This document shows, piece after piece, positions 18,224-27,354 of a DNA stretch of 64,000 nt. The stretch is taken from contig NZ_CP159992.1 in the NCBI RefSeq assembly GCF_040702995.1, positions 3,621,501-3,685,500 on the forward strand, written 5' to 3'. Below the pieces are notes generated by a model. The model was not told the DNA's origin, searched no databases, and saw only the letters and a program-made list of their open reading frames with translations. Position 1 is the first letter of the stretch. Each line of letters opens with the position of its first letter. The DNA comes from Paenibacillus sp. AN1007 (lineage in GTDB: Bacteria; Bacillota; Bacilli; Paenibacillales; Paenibacillaceae). Position numbers and translations under genes: made by a program.

Positions 18224-18421
18224 TTACAATTTAGTTACGTTAGCTGCTTGAGGACCACGGTTTCCATCAGTGATTTCGAATTCTACCGCTTGACCTTCTT
18301 CCAATGTTTTGAAGCCGTCGCCTTGGATTGCGGAGAAATGTACGAATACGTCCTCGCCGCCTTCAACTGAAATAAAGCCATAGCCTTTTTCTGCGTTAAA
18401 CCATTTAACTGTACCTTTCAA
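18224..18421 (-). CDS. Cold-shock protein, CspA/CspB family
   Basis: Single cold-shock (OB-fold) domain of 65 residues that binds single-stranded RNA and DNA as an RNA chaperone. Both nucleic-acid-binding motifs are intact: RNP1 KGYGFI and RNP2 VFVHF. AGGAGG precedes the ATG. Expression is from a consensus promoter with a short leader of about 40 bases holding a perfect hairpin just before the ribosome site. Bacillales carry several copies, so the exact paralogue is not named. Confidence 0.97.
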   Translation of the reverse strand: MKGTVKWFNAEKGYGFISVEGGEDVFVHFSAIQGDGFKTLEEGQAVEFEITDGNRGPQAANVTKL

Positions 18422-18443
18422 ATGAACAACCTCCTAAAAATAT

Positions 18444-18457
18444 CGCCATCTATGGCG
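18444..18457 (-). promoter_or_regulatory. Hairpin in the cold-shock gene leader
   Basis: CGCCAT and ATGGCG pair around a two-base loop, 8-9 bases before AGGAGG. Confidence 0.6.
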
Positions 18458-18466
18458 AATAACCTC

Positions 18467-18495
18467 ATTATACTGTATGGGCTTCCATTTTGCAA
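18467..18495 (-). promoter_or_regulatory. Promoter of the cold-shock gene
   Basis: TTGCAA (18490-18495) and TATAAT (18467-18472) with a 17-base spacer on the minus strand. Confidence 0.8.
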
Positions 18496-18584
18496 TTTAT
18501 CTTTTCCGTAAATGATGAAAAAATTTGCTTTGCATCACAGGGTACGGTATCATTTTACCAAAACCGTTAGTTTGGAGACTACCT

Positions 18585-18818
18585 ATGATAAAAAAACACG
18601 AAATATACAAAACAGACAAGTGGAATATGATGACTGTAGAAGTGCAAGGAAAGTATCTCGTTCTGCGGGAAATTTCCGAAGAATGGGGCGAAGAATGCCA
18701 CACCTTCCTCAGCCGCCCTGCGTTAATGCACTGGGCTGAGCGTCGCTTTCCAAAGGAGGATTTCGAGAATCGCGAAGAGGAATGGCGTGCGCTGATGGCA
18801 GCCTTCAAGGGAGTTTAA
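18585..18818 (+). CDS. Small hypothetical protein
   Basis: Soluble, charged protein of 77 residues (MIKKHEIYKTDKWNMM... ending RALMAAFKGV), not recognised. ATG 18585 has TTTGGAG 8 bases upstream; 20 open codons before it have no ribosome site. Tryptophan- and glutamate-rich in the middle (EEWGEECHTF). A small membrane-protein gene starts four bases after its stop, so the pair looks translationally coupled. Confidence 0.7.
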   Translation: MIKKHEIYKTDKWNMMTVEVQGKYLVLREISEEWGEECHTFLSRPALMHWAERRFPKEDFENREEEWRALMAAFKGV

Positions 18819-18821
18819 TCG

Positions 18822-19007
18822 ATGCAGCTTGATTCAGGCAATGTTGTTATCTTTATTATCCTTGCCTTCGCACTCGGTTTTTCGCTCATTCTGGGACGTA
18901 ATTCTGTCCCGGATCGTCTAAGAAGGGGAATGGCTCTGATCGCTACGCTGCTCGTCTGCTTCGCCTTTTTTCTAATCGTATATTACCTTTATAACATGGG
19001 AGCCTGA
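18822..19007 (+). CDS. Small membrane protein with two helices
   Basis: Protein of 61 residues with two hydrophobic segments (about residues 8-24 and 37-57) joined by a basic loop (NSVPDRLRRG). GGGAG inside the end of the preceding gene serves as ribosome site. The loop suggests an N-out, C-out hairpin. Function unknown; it may act with the 77-residue protein before it. Confidence 0.68.
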   Translation: MQLDSGNVVIFIILAFALGFSLILGRNSVPDRLRRGMALIATLLVCFAFFLIVYYLYNMGA

Positions 19008-19135
19008 TACAAACACTGGACGTGTCTGTAAGCAAATCAAGGCACTCAAATATTTCGGCTGTGCCCAGGTCATACTATACGAAGTTATTGGGAATGAATT
19101 GTTCTGAGTTACTCGTATGGTAAGGAGGAAGGCCG

Positions 19136-21055
19136 TTGAAATATGTGAAATCGTTGTCCGTTCTACTGGCTATTAGTCTGATCCCTTCGTCTCCTGCCGC
19201 ACAAGCACAGGAGACGAAGGCGGCTATGCCCATATTTTCTGCACATAATCAAAGGAGGATTCCCATGAGTAAACTATTAAAACGTTCCGAAGTGCCTGCC
19301 GAGCATACTTGGAAACTGGAAGATTTATTTGCCGATCAGAAGGCTTGGGATCAGGAATATGAAGAAGTATCTTCTATGACGAAAAAAGCCTCCGAGTTTC
19401 AAGGCAAACTTCATCAGCCCGAGGCCCTTAGAGCATGCTTTGAATACGAAGACGAGATCAGTCTGAAGCTTGAACGACTTTTTGTATATGCCCGTATGCA
19501 TCAAGATGAAGACACAGCTAACCCTACATATCAAAGCCTGTCCCAAAAAGCCCAGAAACTGGGTGTACGGGTAGGTGAAGCCCTTTCCTTTGTAACACCC
19601 GAGATTCTTTCTTTGCCAGATGCAGAACTTGACACACTTATCCAAAATGAAAAGCTCGCCGCTTATACCTTCACGCTGGAAGAGATGAAACGGGAAAAAG
19701 CCCATGTGTTAAGTCAGGCTGAAGAAGCCCTGCTTGCACAGGTCGGGAATCTGTCCCAAGCTCCTCAGACGATCTTCAGTATGCTGAACAATGCAGATCT
19801 CAAGTTTCCTCGTATCCAGGATGAACATGGTAATGAAGTCGAACTGACACACGGCAGCTACATTCAGTTTTTGGAAAATCCAAACCGCGAGGTTCGCGAA
19901 CGTGCGTTCAAAGCCGTATACGAAACCTACGCGAAGCAGAAAAACACCATTGCAGCAGCATTAAATGCCAATGTGACTAAAAACATGTTTTACGCTAACG
20001 TACGGAAATACCCTTCCGTGATGGAGATGTCCCTCTACGGTGACAATATCCCGACCGATGTATATACCAACTTGGTAGACACGATTCATGAGAGTCTCCC
20101 GCTTCTTCACCGTTATATGGATCTTCGCAAAAAGCTGCTCGGTGTAGATCAGCTGCATATGTATGATTTGTTCGCTCCACTTGTGGATGAATATAAAATG
20201 GACATCACATATGACGAGGCTAAAAAGACGGTGAAGGAAGGTTTGGCACCGCTCGGCAAAGATTACGCAGACGCACTTCAGTCCGGCTACGATAATCGCT
20301 GGATCGACGTGTACGAAAATGAAAATAAACGCTCCGGCGCATATGCCTGGGGTGCTTACGGCACTCACCCTTATGTGCTGCTTAACCATAAGGACAATCT
20401 GAACAGCATGTTTACCCTCGCACATGAGATGGGACACGCGCTCCATTCCTATTATTCAGATACAACACTTCCGTATCGGGATGCGCAGTACACCATTTTC
20501 CTGGCTGAAGTTGCTTCAACTACAAATGAGGCACTGCTTATGGATTACATGCTGAATAAGTCCACTGATCCGAAGGAAAAACTGTACCTGCTTACGTATT
20601 ACGCAGACCAGTTCCGGACTACGGTATTCCGTCAGACCATGTTTGCCGAGTTCGAGAAAATTATTCATGAGCGCGCAGAACAGGGCGAAGCCCTTACACC
20701 GCAGCTCCTGTCTGAAATTTACTATGATTTGAACGTGCAGTACCATGGCAAAAATATGGTCGTGGACAAAGATATCGAGATGGAATGGGCGCGTATTCCC
20801 CACTTCTACAACAGCTTCTATGTGTACAAATATGCTACAGGTTTCTCGGCAGCAACCAGCTTCTCCAAACAGATTCTAGAGGAGGGGCAGCCGGCGGTGG
20901 ATCGCTATCTCGGATTCCTGAAAAGCGGCGGCAGTGACTACTCCATCAACATTTTGAAAAAAGCAGGTGTGGATATGTCTACGCCGCAGCCTATTCGTGA
21001 AGCGATGAGTGTATTCAAGGAATTAATCGAGCAGATGGAACAGCTAACCAAATAG
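19136..21055 (+). CDS. pepF: Oligoendopeptidase F, M3B family, with two apparent starts
   Basis: Zinc metallopeptidase cleaving oligopeptides. The zinc site HEMGHALHSYYSD is at residues 387-391 of the short form, with the usual M3 fold around it. Two in-frame starts each have an excellent ribosome site: TTG 19136 behind AAGGAGG, and ATG 19265 behind AAAGGAGG, both at 6-7 bases. The short form (596 residues) is the normal family length. The long form adds 43 residues that form a signal peptide (KYVKSLSVLLAISLIPSS, then PAAQAQ), so one gene could make an exported and a cytosolic enzyme. Translation from both sites is inferred. Confidence 0.93.
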   Translation: MKYVKSLSVLLAISLIPSSPAAQAQETKAAMPIFSAHNQRRIPMSKLLKRSEVPAEHTWKLEDLFADQKAWDQEYEEVSSMTKKASEFQGKLHQPEALRACFEYEDEISLKLERLFVYARMHQDEDTANPTYQSLSQKAQKLGVRVGEALSFVTPEILSLPDAELDTLIQNEKLAAYTFTLEEMKREKAHVLSQAEEALLAQVGNLSQAPQTIFSMLNNADLKFPRIQDEHGNEVELTHGSYIQFLENPNREVRERAFKAVYETYAKQKNTIAAALNANVTKNMFYANVRKYPSVMEMSLYGDNIPTDVYTNLVDTIHESLPLLHRYMDLRKKLLGVDQLHMYDLFAPLVDEYKMDITYDEAKKTVKEGLAPLGKDYADALQSGYDNRWIDVYENENKRSGAYAWGAYGTHPYVLLNHKDNLNSMFTLAHEMGHALHSYYSDTTLPYRDAQYTIFLAEVASTTNEALLMDYMLNKSTDPKEKLYLLTYYADQFRTTVFRQTMFAEFEKIIHERAEQGEALTPQLLSEIYYDLNVQYHGKNMVVDKDIEMEWARIPHFYNSFYVYKYATGFSAATSFSKQILEEGQPAVDRYLGFLKSGGSDYSINILKKAGVDMSTPQPIREAMSVFKELIEQMEQLTK

Positions 21056-21078
21056 GGCTGTGATCTCCTGTAATTAAT

Positions 21079-21110
21079 ATCCCTTGCCCCGGGCGGGCAG
21101 GGGATTTTAT
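21079..21110 (+). terminator. Intrinsic terminator of pepF
   Basis: ATCCC-TTGCCC pairs with GGGCAG-GGGAT, followed by TTTTAT. Confidence 0.8.
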
Positions 21111-21189
21111 AATCAAGCAAGATGCAGTCTGCCTGAAAAAGGGTAATGCATCCTAGTTCGCAATTGTTCAACAACAAGGAGGCAGCATC

Positions 21190-21576
21190 ATGAAAATGCA
21201 ATGGGCGCTGATTGCAGGTCTTGTTTTTGCACTGCTCACAGGTATTTTCGCAGTCATTAATGTAGATTCTGTTCAGGTTAATCTGCTGTTTAATACCGTT
21301 CGGGTTCCCTTAATTTTACTCATTCTGGGCTGTACATTGATTGGTGGAATTATCGTAGGCTCATACGGAATTTTCCGTCAGTACCGACTGCAGCGTGAGA
21401 ATAAACGTCTGCATCTGCGTGTATCTGAACTTGAAGCTGCTGCAGCCAGCGCGGCCGCACCTGTTTCGTACACCGACATGGATGCTGTTGGTTCAAACGA
21501 ACCTGGACAAGACAACGAGCTGCACAATGACTCCATTCAGAGTCAACCCAAAGGAAACACTACAGGTACGTTGTAG
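21190..21576 (+). CDS. LapA-domain membrane protein (DUF1049)
   Basis: Protein of 128 residues with two hydrophobic helices (about 6-25 and 40-60), a short heptad coiled coil (QRENKRLHLRVSELEAAAA) and a disordered acidic tail. The layout, with FAVINVDSVQVNLLF between the helices, is that of LapA/YciS-type proteins, which in E. coli assist lipopolysaccharide assembly; in Gram-positives the role is unknown. AAGGAGG precedes the ATG. Confidence 0.85.
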   Translation: MKMQWALIAGLVFALLTGIFAVINVDSVQVNLLFNTVRVPLILLILGCTLIGGIIVGSYGIFRQYRLQRENKRLHLRVSELEAAAASAAAPVSYTDMDAVGSNEPGQDNELHNDSIQSQPKGNTTGTL

Positions 21577-21587
21577 AGAAATTGGAC

Positions 21588-21648
21588 ACAGCCTGCTGGC
21601 GGATCAGAATGGACATGCATTCTACCCCAGGCAGGCTGTATTCTTTTG
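21588..21648 (+). terminator. Two-tier hairpin between the LapA-like and M42 genes
   Basis: ACAGCCTGC pairs with GCAGGCTGT, enclosing a second stem AGAATG/CATTCT, followed by ATTCTTTT. It probably ends the LapA transcript or attenuates read-through into the M42 gene. Confidence 0.65.
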
Positions 21649-21685
21649 GAAAACGGCGCCTGCAGGACCAAGGAGGAATATAACG

Positions 21686-22726
21686 ATGAGTTTTACCATT
21701 AATGAATCTTACGTTCTATCATTTTTGAAAACACTACTTGATACACCAAGTCCCAGCGGGTACACGCACCACATCATTGAGATGATCCGCAAAGAAGCTG
21801 AAGCCCTGAACATCTCCTGTGAACTGAACAACAAAGGCGGAGCTGTACTCACCCTGCCCGGCGAAGACCCTTCCAAGACCATTGCACTAAGTGCGCATGT
21901 AGACACGCTCGGTGCCATGGTACGGTCCATTACCTCTTCCGGTACGTTAAAGCTGACCTCTGTCGGTGGTTTTACGATGCACAGCATCGAGAATGAATAC
22001 TGCTCCATTCACACGAGAGACGGCAAGGTGTACACGGGAACGATTCTTTCCCTGCATCCGTCCGTACACGTATATCCTGATGCTCGTACGTTTGAGCGCT
22101 CTGAAAATCACATGGAAGTTCGTATCGATGAAATGGTCGCTTCCAAAGAGGATGTGCTGAAGCTGGGCATCCGTGTCGGTGACTTTATCTCTTTTGATGC
22201 CCGGGCTGTCATTACACCAAGCGGGTATATCAAATCTCGCCATCTGGATGATAAAGCAAGCGTGGCTGCCCTGTTTGGTATTCTTGAATCCGCACATCGC
22301 GAAGGCTGGAAGCCTGTACATAACGTTTCACTGCTGATCTCAAACTATGAAGAAGTTGGACATGGGGCTGCCTATATTCCGGCAGAAATCAGTGAGATGA
22401 TCGCCGTGGACATGGGTGCTATGGGAGATGACCTCAGCTGTAAAGAAACCGATGTATCCATATGTGCCAAAGACTCTTCCGGTCCTTATGATTACGATAT
22501 GACCAGCCGACTTATTGAGCTGGCTGAGCAGGCTGGTATGGATTACGCTGTCGATATTTACCCTCAATATGGCTCAGACGGCAGTGCAGCTTTGCGTGGT
22601 GGTAACAACATTCGCGCGGCTTTGATTGGCCCTGGAGTCCATGCCTCCCATTCTATGGAGCGAACTCATCAAAATGCGGTCATGAATACAGCACGACTGC
22701 TTGCCGCATACATTACTACAAAGTAA
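21686..22726 (+). CDS. M42 family metallopeptidase (glutamyl aminopeptidase/endoglucanase-like)
   Basis: Cytosolic di-metal aminopeptidase of 346 residues. Metal ligands and catalytic residues are recognisable in ALSAHVDTLG, GYIKSRHLDDKASVAA and NYEEVGHGAA, with a late GVHASHSMERTH. A PDZ-like insertion typical of M42 is expected at about residues 85-180. ATG 21686 is preceded by AAGGAGG; upstream open codons overlap the LapA gene in another frame. Similar to YsdC/FrvX proteins; peptide specificity is not predictable. Confidence 0.92.
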   Translation: MSFTINESYVLSFLKTLLDTPSPSGYTHHIIEMIRKEAEALNISCELNNKGGAVLTLPGEDPSKTIALSAHVDTLGAMVRSITSSGTLKLTSVGGFTMHSIENEYCSIHTRDGKVYTGTILSLHPSVHVYPDARTFERSENHMEVRIDEMVASKEDVLKLGIRVGDFISFDARAVITPSGYIKSRHLDDKASVAALFGILESAHREGWKPVHNVSLLISNYEEVGHGAAYIPAEISEMIAVDMGAMGDDLSCKETDVSICAKDSSGPYDYDMTSRLIELAEQAGMDYAVDIYPQYGSDGSAALRGGNNIRAALIGPGVHASHSMERTHQNAVMNTARLLAAYITTK

Positions 22727-22745
22727 GGTACTCAATTCAAAGGAT

Positions 22746-22806
22746 AAAAGGACACATCTTCTTTGCACACGAACACCGTGTGTAAAAGGATGTGTCCTTT
22801 ATTGTT
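22746..22806 (+). terminator. Intrinsic terminator of the M42 gene
   Basis: AAAGGACACATC pairs with GATGTGTCCTTT, with inner CACAC/GTGTG, followed by ATTGTTG. Confidence 0.88.
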
Positions 22807-22835
22807 GAGCCAGGAACGAAGCGGATGATCATCCG

Positions 22836-23771
22836 TCAGGCATGCTCAACATACTCATGATATTGACGTTCCTGAATTTCAAGACGTTTTTCGTGATCTG
22901 AAATTTCACGTCGAAGTACGTGTATCGTTTGACGAACCATACTAAGTCCATGTTTCACCTGTTTTTCGGCACTGCGAATTTTGTCCTGAACCATCCAATC
23001 CACGAAAAAGTTATCGAAGAAATAGTCGGCAAACGACAATAAACCACCCAGATTCAAATCCGCGCTGACTGCCATCTCTACATCTTCCAGCTCCTTCTGA
23101 AAACGCCGCAAACGTTTGCCCGCATCCATAATCGCTGCTTGAGCATCATCCATACGACTGCGCTTGATATGCGTCGATATTGCTCCTCCGCCCATCATGT
23201 CATAAATGCCCCAATTGCCTGCCGATTCCAAAGCTTTCTCTGCACGTTCAAGTGCGTACAGCAGATACTCGCCTTCTCGGAGAGCTTCATGAAGCTCCTG
23301 CATCTCACTCGCCAGATGTTCACGTTCTTCGGCCAGATGCTGCAGTTCCAGATCCTGCTTAAGCAAGAGCTGCTCTTTCCTGCCCCATAATACCTTATAG
23401 TCACTCTCCCAGAACTGATAATTGCGCTGTCTCTGAAGTTCCATCTCCACTTGTACCCGCTGTTCCTGTACATCCTGCAGCATACGGTAAGCCGTATCAT
23501 ACGCCGCCTTGCTCTCCAGCAGTTCGAGCTCTTCTTTCTCCAGTCGTTCGCTCTTTCTTCCGATCAGATCATAGAAAAAGGAGGCAAGACTCATGCCGTT
23601 CAGCCGATCAACATCATTCTGTTCCTTTTGCAGGGCAGCCCTGCACTGCTCCACTTTCTCTTCCCACTGCTGATCCTCTTCTTGAAGCTTATGAAGACGC
23701 TTCTTCCACTTCTCATAAATTCTGCCTTTCTCTTTAAGGACAGCAAGCTGCTCATTCATTTCTTTATTCAT
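22836..23771 (-). CDS. Coiled-coil hypothetical protein
   Basis: Protein of about 311 residues, almost wholly helical, with long heptad stretches (about residues 1-60, 75-185 and 265-305) rich in Glu, Gln, Lys and Leu. The middle holds a distinct segment NWGIYDMMGGGAISTHIKRSRMDDA and a phenylalanine-rich FADYFFDNFFVDWMV, which may be a packed helical hairpin. I do not recognise a named family. The start is uncertain: ATG 23771 has GGGAG 15 bases upstream; ATG 23843, 24 codons earlier, has AGGG at 7 bases but adds a basic tail. It stands behind the ABC-F gene's terminator, so it needs its own promoter. Confidence 0.75.
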   Translation of the reverse strand: MNKEMNEQLAVLKEKGRIYEKWKKRLHKLQEEDQQWEEKVEQCRAALQKEQNDVDRLNGMSLASFFYDLIGRKSERLEKEELELLESKAAYDTAYRMLQDVQEQRVQVEMELQRQRNYQFWESDYKVLWGRKEQLLLKQDLELQHLAEEREHLASEMQELHEALREGEYLLYALERAEKALESAGNWGIYDMMGGGAISTHIKRSRMDDAQAAIMDAGKRLRRFQKELEDVEMAVSADLNLGGLLSFADYFFDNFFVDWMVQDKIRSAEKQVKHGLSMVRQTIHVLRREISDHEKRLEIQERQYHEYVEHA

Positions 23772-23885
23772 CAATACGGCGTTTCTCTCCCTTCGGTGGA
23801 ACCGTTTATTAATACAACGTATTGAGTTTTGATTACGTTTCATATTTATTCCCTAATCCAGATGGCTCTTCCATATCTGAAACCA

Positions 23886-23932
23886 AAACGCCCTCTCTTC
23901 AAAGCAGCAGGCTGCCGCTTTGAAGAGAGGGC
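23886..23932 (-). terminator. Intrinsic terminator of the ABC-F gene
   Basis: A perfect 15-bp stem (CCCTCTCTTCAAAGC with its complement) encloses an 11-base loop, followed on the minus strand by CGTTTTGGTTT. Confidence 0.92.
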
Positions 23933-23960
23933 GATGTTATGGATTTCGTCTATATTCGAG

Positions 23961-25892
23961 TCAGGATTTACTCTGCTCAATCTGTTCTGCTAGCTCATTC
24001 AGTATGGTCCAGCGCTCCATCAATTCATCCAGATGACGCTCAGCCTCAGCCTGCTCCGCCATTAATTCCTGCAGTCGTGCCGAATCACTGAAGGCTTCTT
24101 CCATCTCCTTGTTGATTCGGGACAGATTCGCTTCGGCCTTCTCGATGTTTTCATCGATCTGATCATATTCACGCTGCTCCTTGAAGCTGAACTTCAATTT
24201 GGGTTTTGCGGGAACTGCTGCGGGAGCTTCAGAACTTTTCACGATGGACGATTTCTTGACAGATCCAGCACTGCTTTCCTGATTTCCAGCGGCATTTTTC
24301 AGCATCCATTCTGCGTATTCGCTGTAATCTCCGACATGTACACGGATCGCACCGTTCCCCTCAAATGCCAATACTTTGTCTACTGTCCGGTCCAGGAAGT
24401 ACCGATCATGGGATACAACAAACACTACACCCGGAAAATCATCCAGATAGTCTTCAAGTACAGCAAGCGTCTGAATATCCAGATCATTCGTAGGCTCATC
24501 CAGCAGCAGCACATTCGGAGCCGCCATCAGAATTCGAAGCAGATACAGACGGCGTTTTTCTCCGCCAGACAGCCGGGCAATCGGCGTCCATTGTGCTGTC
24601 GGATTAAATAAAAAACGTTCAAGCATCTGCGATGCCGTAATGAGTGAACCATCTGCCGTTTTGACATTCTCAGCCACTTCCTTGATGTACTCGATTACAC
24701 GCATCGTCTCATCCATCTCCTGATGCTCTTGTGTGAAGTAACCGAGGTTTACCGTTGGCCCCAACACAACCTCACCAGCGTCGGGCTGCAATCGTCCCGA
24801 AATCATCTGCAGTAAGGTAGACTTACCGCTGCCATTCGGGCCCACGATGCCCACCCGGTCGCCAGGGACTGCAATATAGCTGAGATCGTCGATCAGCTTG
24901 CGACCCTCGATCGATTTGGAGAGATTTTCAATCTCCAATATCTTCTTACCTAAACGTGTGGAACCAACAGACACTTCCAGCGAGCCAGAACGCTGAACCC
25001 CCTGCTGATCTCTGAGTTGTTCAAAGCGATCGATTCTCGCTTTTTGTTTGGTTGTCCGCGCTTTGGCGCCCCGGCGAATCCACGCAAGTTCGGTCCGAAG
25101 CAGGTTTTGGCGCTTTTGTTCCGACGCCGACTCCCGTTCTTCACGTTCAGCCTTTAGTTCCAGGAAACGCGTATAATTCGCTTCATACCGGAACAATCGT
25201 CCGTGATCCAGTTCCAGCATGACATTGGCAACCCGATCCAGGAAGTACCGGTCATGCGTAATCATCAGCAGTGCACCGCGGCGCTTCTGCAGGTACTGCT
25301 CCAGCCAAACAACGGAATCATTATCGATATGGTTCGTCGGCTCATCCAGAATGAGCAGTTCACAAGGATGAATCAACGCCGAAGCAAGTGCAACCCTTTT
25401 TCGCTGTCCACCTGACAAAGTGCCCATAAGCGCATCGAATTGCTGTATGCCCAGCTTGGATAATATACTCTTCGCTTCACTTTCCATCTGCCAGAGCTGG
25501 AGATGCTCCATCTGTTGGTTCAGATGCATCAGGCGTTCATTCAGCGAGTTGTCCGAAGGGTGTAATTCCAGCAGCTCCATCGTTTCCGTGTATTCGCGTA
25601 CCGTTTTCATCTCGGCACTATCACCCTCAAACACCTGCTGCAGCACCGTATTGTTCGGATTGAATTCCGGATTCTGCGCCAAAAACTGCACTCGCACATC
25701 ATTACCAATCGAGATTTGTCCCTCATCTGCGGGCTCCAAACCTGCTATAACTCGCAAAAACGTGGATTTCCCGGTACCGTTCACACCCACTACGCCGATT
25801 TTATCCTGATCCGCCATACCAAAGGAAGCATCCTTAAACAGGATTTTCTCGCCATAACTTTTTGCAATCTGTTCTACCGTCATTATATTCAT
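23961..25892 (-). CDS. ABC-F family ATPase, YfmR/Uup-like
   Basis: Cytosolic ribosome-associated ATPase of 643 residues without membrane segments. Two ABC domains are complete: Walker A GVNGTGKST and GPNGSGKST, signatures LSGGQRKR and LSGGEKRR, Walker B LLILDEPTN and VLLLDEPTN. Between them lies the P-site tRNA-interaction linker rich in Arg and Lys (WIRRGAKARTTKQKARIDRF). A C-terminal coiled coil (about residues 570-640), after a Ser/Ala/Pro-rich linker, is the Uup/YfmR feature. Such proteins relieve stalled ribosomes, overlapping with EF-P. It starts with ATG at 25892; assignment within ABC-F is by architecture. Confidence 0.92.
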   Translation of the reverse strand: MNIMTVEQIAKSYGEKILFKDASFGMADQDKIGVVGVNGTGKSTFLRVIAGLEPADEGQISIGNDVRVQFLAQNPEFNPNNTVLQQVFEGDSAEMKTVREYTETMELLELHPSDNSLNERLMHLNQQMEHLQLWQMESEAKSILSKLGIQQFDALMGTLSGGQRKRVALASALIHPCELLILDEPTNHIDNDSVVWLEQYLQKRRGALLMITHDRYFLDRVANVMLELDHGRLFRYEANYTRFLELKAEREERESASEQKRQNLLRTELAWIRRGAKARTTKQKARIDRFEQLRDQQGVQRSGSLEVSVGSTRLGKKILEIENLSKSIEGRKLIDDLSYIAVPGDRVGIVGPNGSGKSTLLQMISGRLQPDAGEVVLGPTVNLGYFTQEHQEMDETMRVIEYIKEVAENVKTADGSLITASQMLERFLFNPTAQWTPIARLSGGEKRRLYLLRILMAAPNVLLLDEPTNDLDIQTLAVLEDYLDDFPGVVFVVSHDRYFLDRTVDKVLAFEGNGAIRVHVGDYSEYAEWMLKNAAGNQESSAGSVKKSSIVKSSEAPAAVPAKPKLKFSFKEQREYDQIDENIEKAEANLSRINKEMEEAFSDSARLQELMAEQAEAERHLDELMERWTILNELAEQIEQSKS

Positions 25893-25951
25893 TGCCCGTT
25901 ACCCACACTTCTCTATTATTTGAAATGCTCTGTCTCGCGTCTCCTAACTGC

Positions 25952-26530
25952 TTATACTCGCAGAAAGGAACGACATCCGTCTAAAAACAACGCCGCCGCA
26001 AAAGCGATTCGTTTGTTCAGATCCTGCTCATTAAAATCCGGATTCAGCATGATATCCATCTTCAGCCGATCCAGAATACCGATATACGCTTCTGCCAGCA
26101 GCACAGGCTCTGGGACGCCTGCACTTTCAAGAACCTTACATACCATGCTCATATAGTCGTTCATAAAAGCTTTCATAAACTTCATCAAATCCGGATCATT
26201 GTTGGGTGCCATAAAAAACAACTTGGTATGATTGCGGCGTTCATAATAATAAGTAAGATGTGTCTTTGCTATGGCGCCAAGTTTGTCGCCCGTATTCTCA
26301 TGTGATTGCAGCGCATAGTCCAGACGGCTGATAAAGCTGTTGCAGTCCCGTTTGGATACCGCGACAAACAATTGTTCCTTGCTTTTAAAATATAAATAAA
26401 TCGTGCCCTTTGCAATGCCAGCCTCATCCGCAATATCGGACATTTTGGTTTCGTAGAAACCCTTCGACCCGAAAATGCCATAAGCCGCATCCAAAATAGC
26501 CTCCGATTTGTCTCCCTGTACCATATTCAA
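25952..26530 (-). CDS. TetR/AcrR family transcriptional regulator
   Basis: Dimeric repressor of about 192 residues: the TetR HTH is SEAILDAAYGIFGSKGFYETKMSDIADEAGIAKGTIYLYF..., followed by a helical ligand domain with a TetR_C-like LMKFMKAFMNDYMS region. The TTG at 26530 is favoured by GGAGGG 8 bases upstream; ATG 26524 is two codons later. It starts 15 bases after the DUF92 gene on the same strand, so both form an operon. The ligand and targets are unknown. Confidence 0.9.
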   Translation of the reverse strand: MNMVQGDKSEAILDAAYGIFGSKGFYETKMSDIADEAGIAKGTIYLYFKSKEQLFVAVSKRDCNSFISRLDYALQSHENTGDKLGAIAKTHLTYYYERRNHTKLFFMAPNNDPDLMKFMKAFMNDYMSMVCKVLESAGVPEPVLLAEAYIGILDRLKMDIMLNPDFNEQDLNKRIAFAAALFLDGCRSFLRV

Positions 26531-26544
26531 CCTGTATTCCCTCC

Positions 26545-27354
26545 CTATAGCGCGAAAATGATGCCTAACCCTATGGCCGTACATCCGCCGATCACAGAAC
26601 TCAGTACGTTGACCAGATCATTACTCATCCAGGACCAGCCTCGAACCTGTTTTGTTGGCTCACCACAGTGTTCATGAACTTCGACCTCTCGTCCGCATAC
26701 GGTGCAGCGATACATCTTCTGCACGGATGCACCAAGATAGGAATCCGCGAAAGCACCTGCCAGCCCGCTGATCAACCCAACCAGAATCCAGCCGAACCAG
26801 CCTGATTGTTCTATTCCGCTAAACCATGTGAAGACAAACGCCCCCGTACCAATCACAGCACCACCCAAGGCCGCTGCGAAGCTCCCTAACAGTGAAACTC
26901 CACCCGAGGCTCCCGGAGTCAACACTTTCCATGTAAGTACAGAACGAGGCGGCTTGCGGCTGAGACTTCCAATCTCCGTTGCCCAGGTGTCTGAGGTGAC
27001 CGTTCCCATTACTCCGATAAAAGCATACAACCACGCCGGATGTGGAATAAACCAGTTAGCCAAACATAACAGCATCCCTATGCCGCCATTAGCCATAACT
27101 TGACCGGCATCCCGATTACCTGTCTTGGCATAAGACTTTTCCATCTCCTGCTTCCGATCTTTGCGAAACCGGGAAAGCAGCGTTGACGTGATGAAAAATA
27201 ACAAAAGCGTGCCAAACCAGAGCAGATTGCCTGCCCCGTAATATATCGTACCCATCAAGATGGCTGCGGCACATCCAGACAGGGTTAGCGATTTTTTTGC
27301 ATAAGCGGCCCCGGCCACCAGCGAAGCGCATACAGCGCCAATTATCCAATCCAT
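26545..27354 (-). CDS. DUF92 membrane protein
   Basis: Integral membrane protein of 269 residues with about seven hydrophobic segments. It matches DUF92 (TIGR00297), whose plant relatives include phytyl-phosphate kinase. Key pieces are the GTVTSDTWATEIGSLS motif and GASGGVS, plus AGAFADSYLGAS. Near the C-terminus a small cysteine/histidine motif (CTVCGREVEVHEHCG) could bind zinc. ATG 27354 has GGAGGAG 5 bases upstream. It is followed by the TetR gene. The bacterial reaction is unproven; a lipid-phosphate role is inferred from homologues. Confidence 0.85.
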   Translation of the reverse strand: MDWIIGAVCASLVAGAAYAKKSLTLSGCAAAILMGTIYYGAGNLLWFGTLLLFFITSTLLSRFRKDRKQEMEKSYAKTGNRDAGQVMANGGIGMLLCLANWFIPHPAWLYAFIGVMGTVTSDTWATEIGSLSRKPPRSVLTWKVLTPGASGGVSLLGSFAAALGGAVIGTGAFVFTWFSGIEQSGWFGWILVGLISGLAGAFADSYLGASVQKMYRCTVCGREVEVHEHCGEPTKQVRGWSWMSNDLVNVLSSVIGGCTAIGLGIIFAL

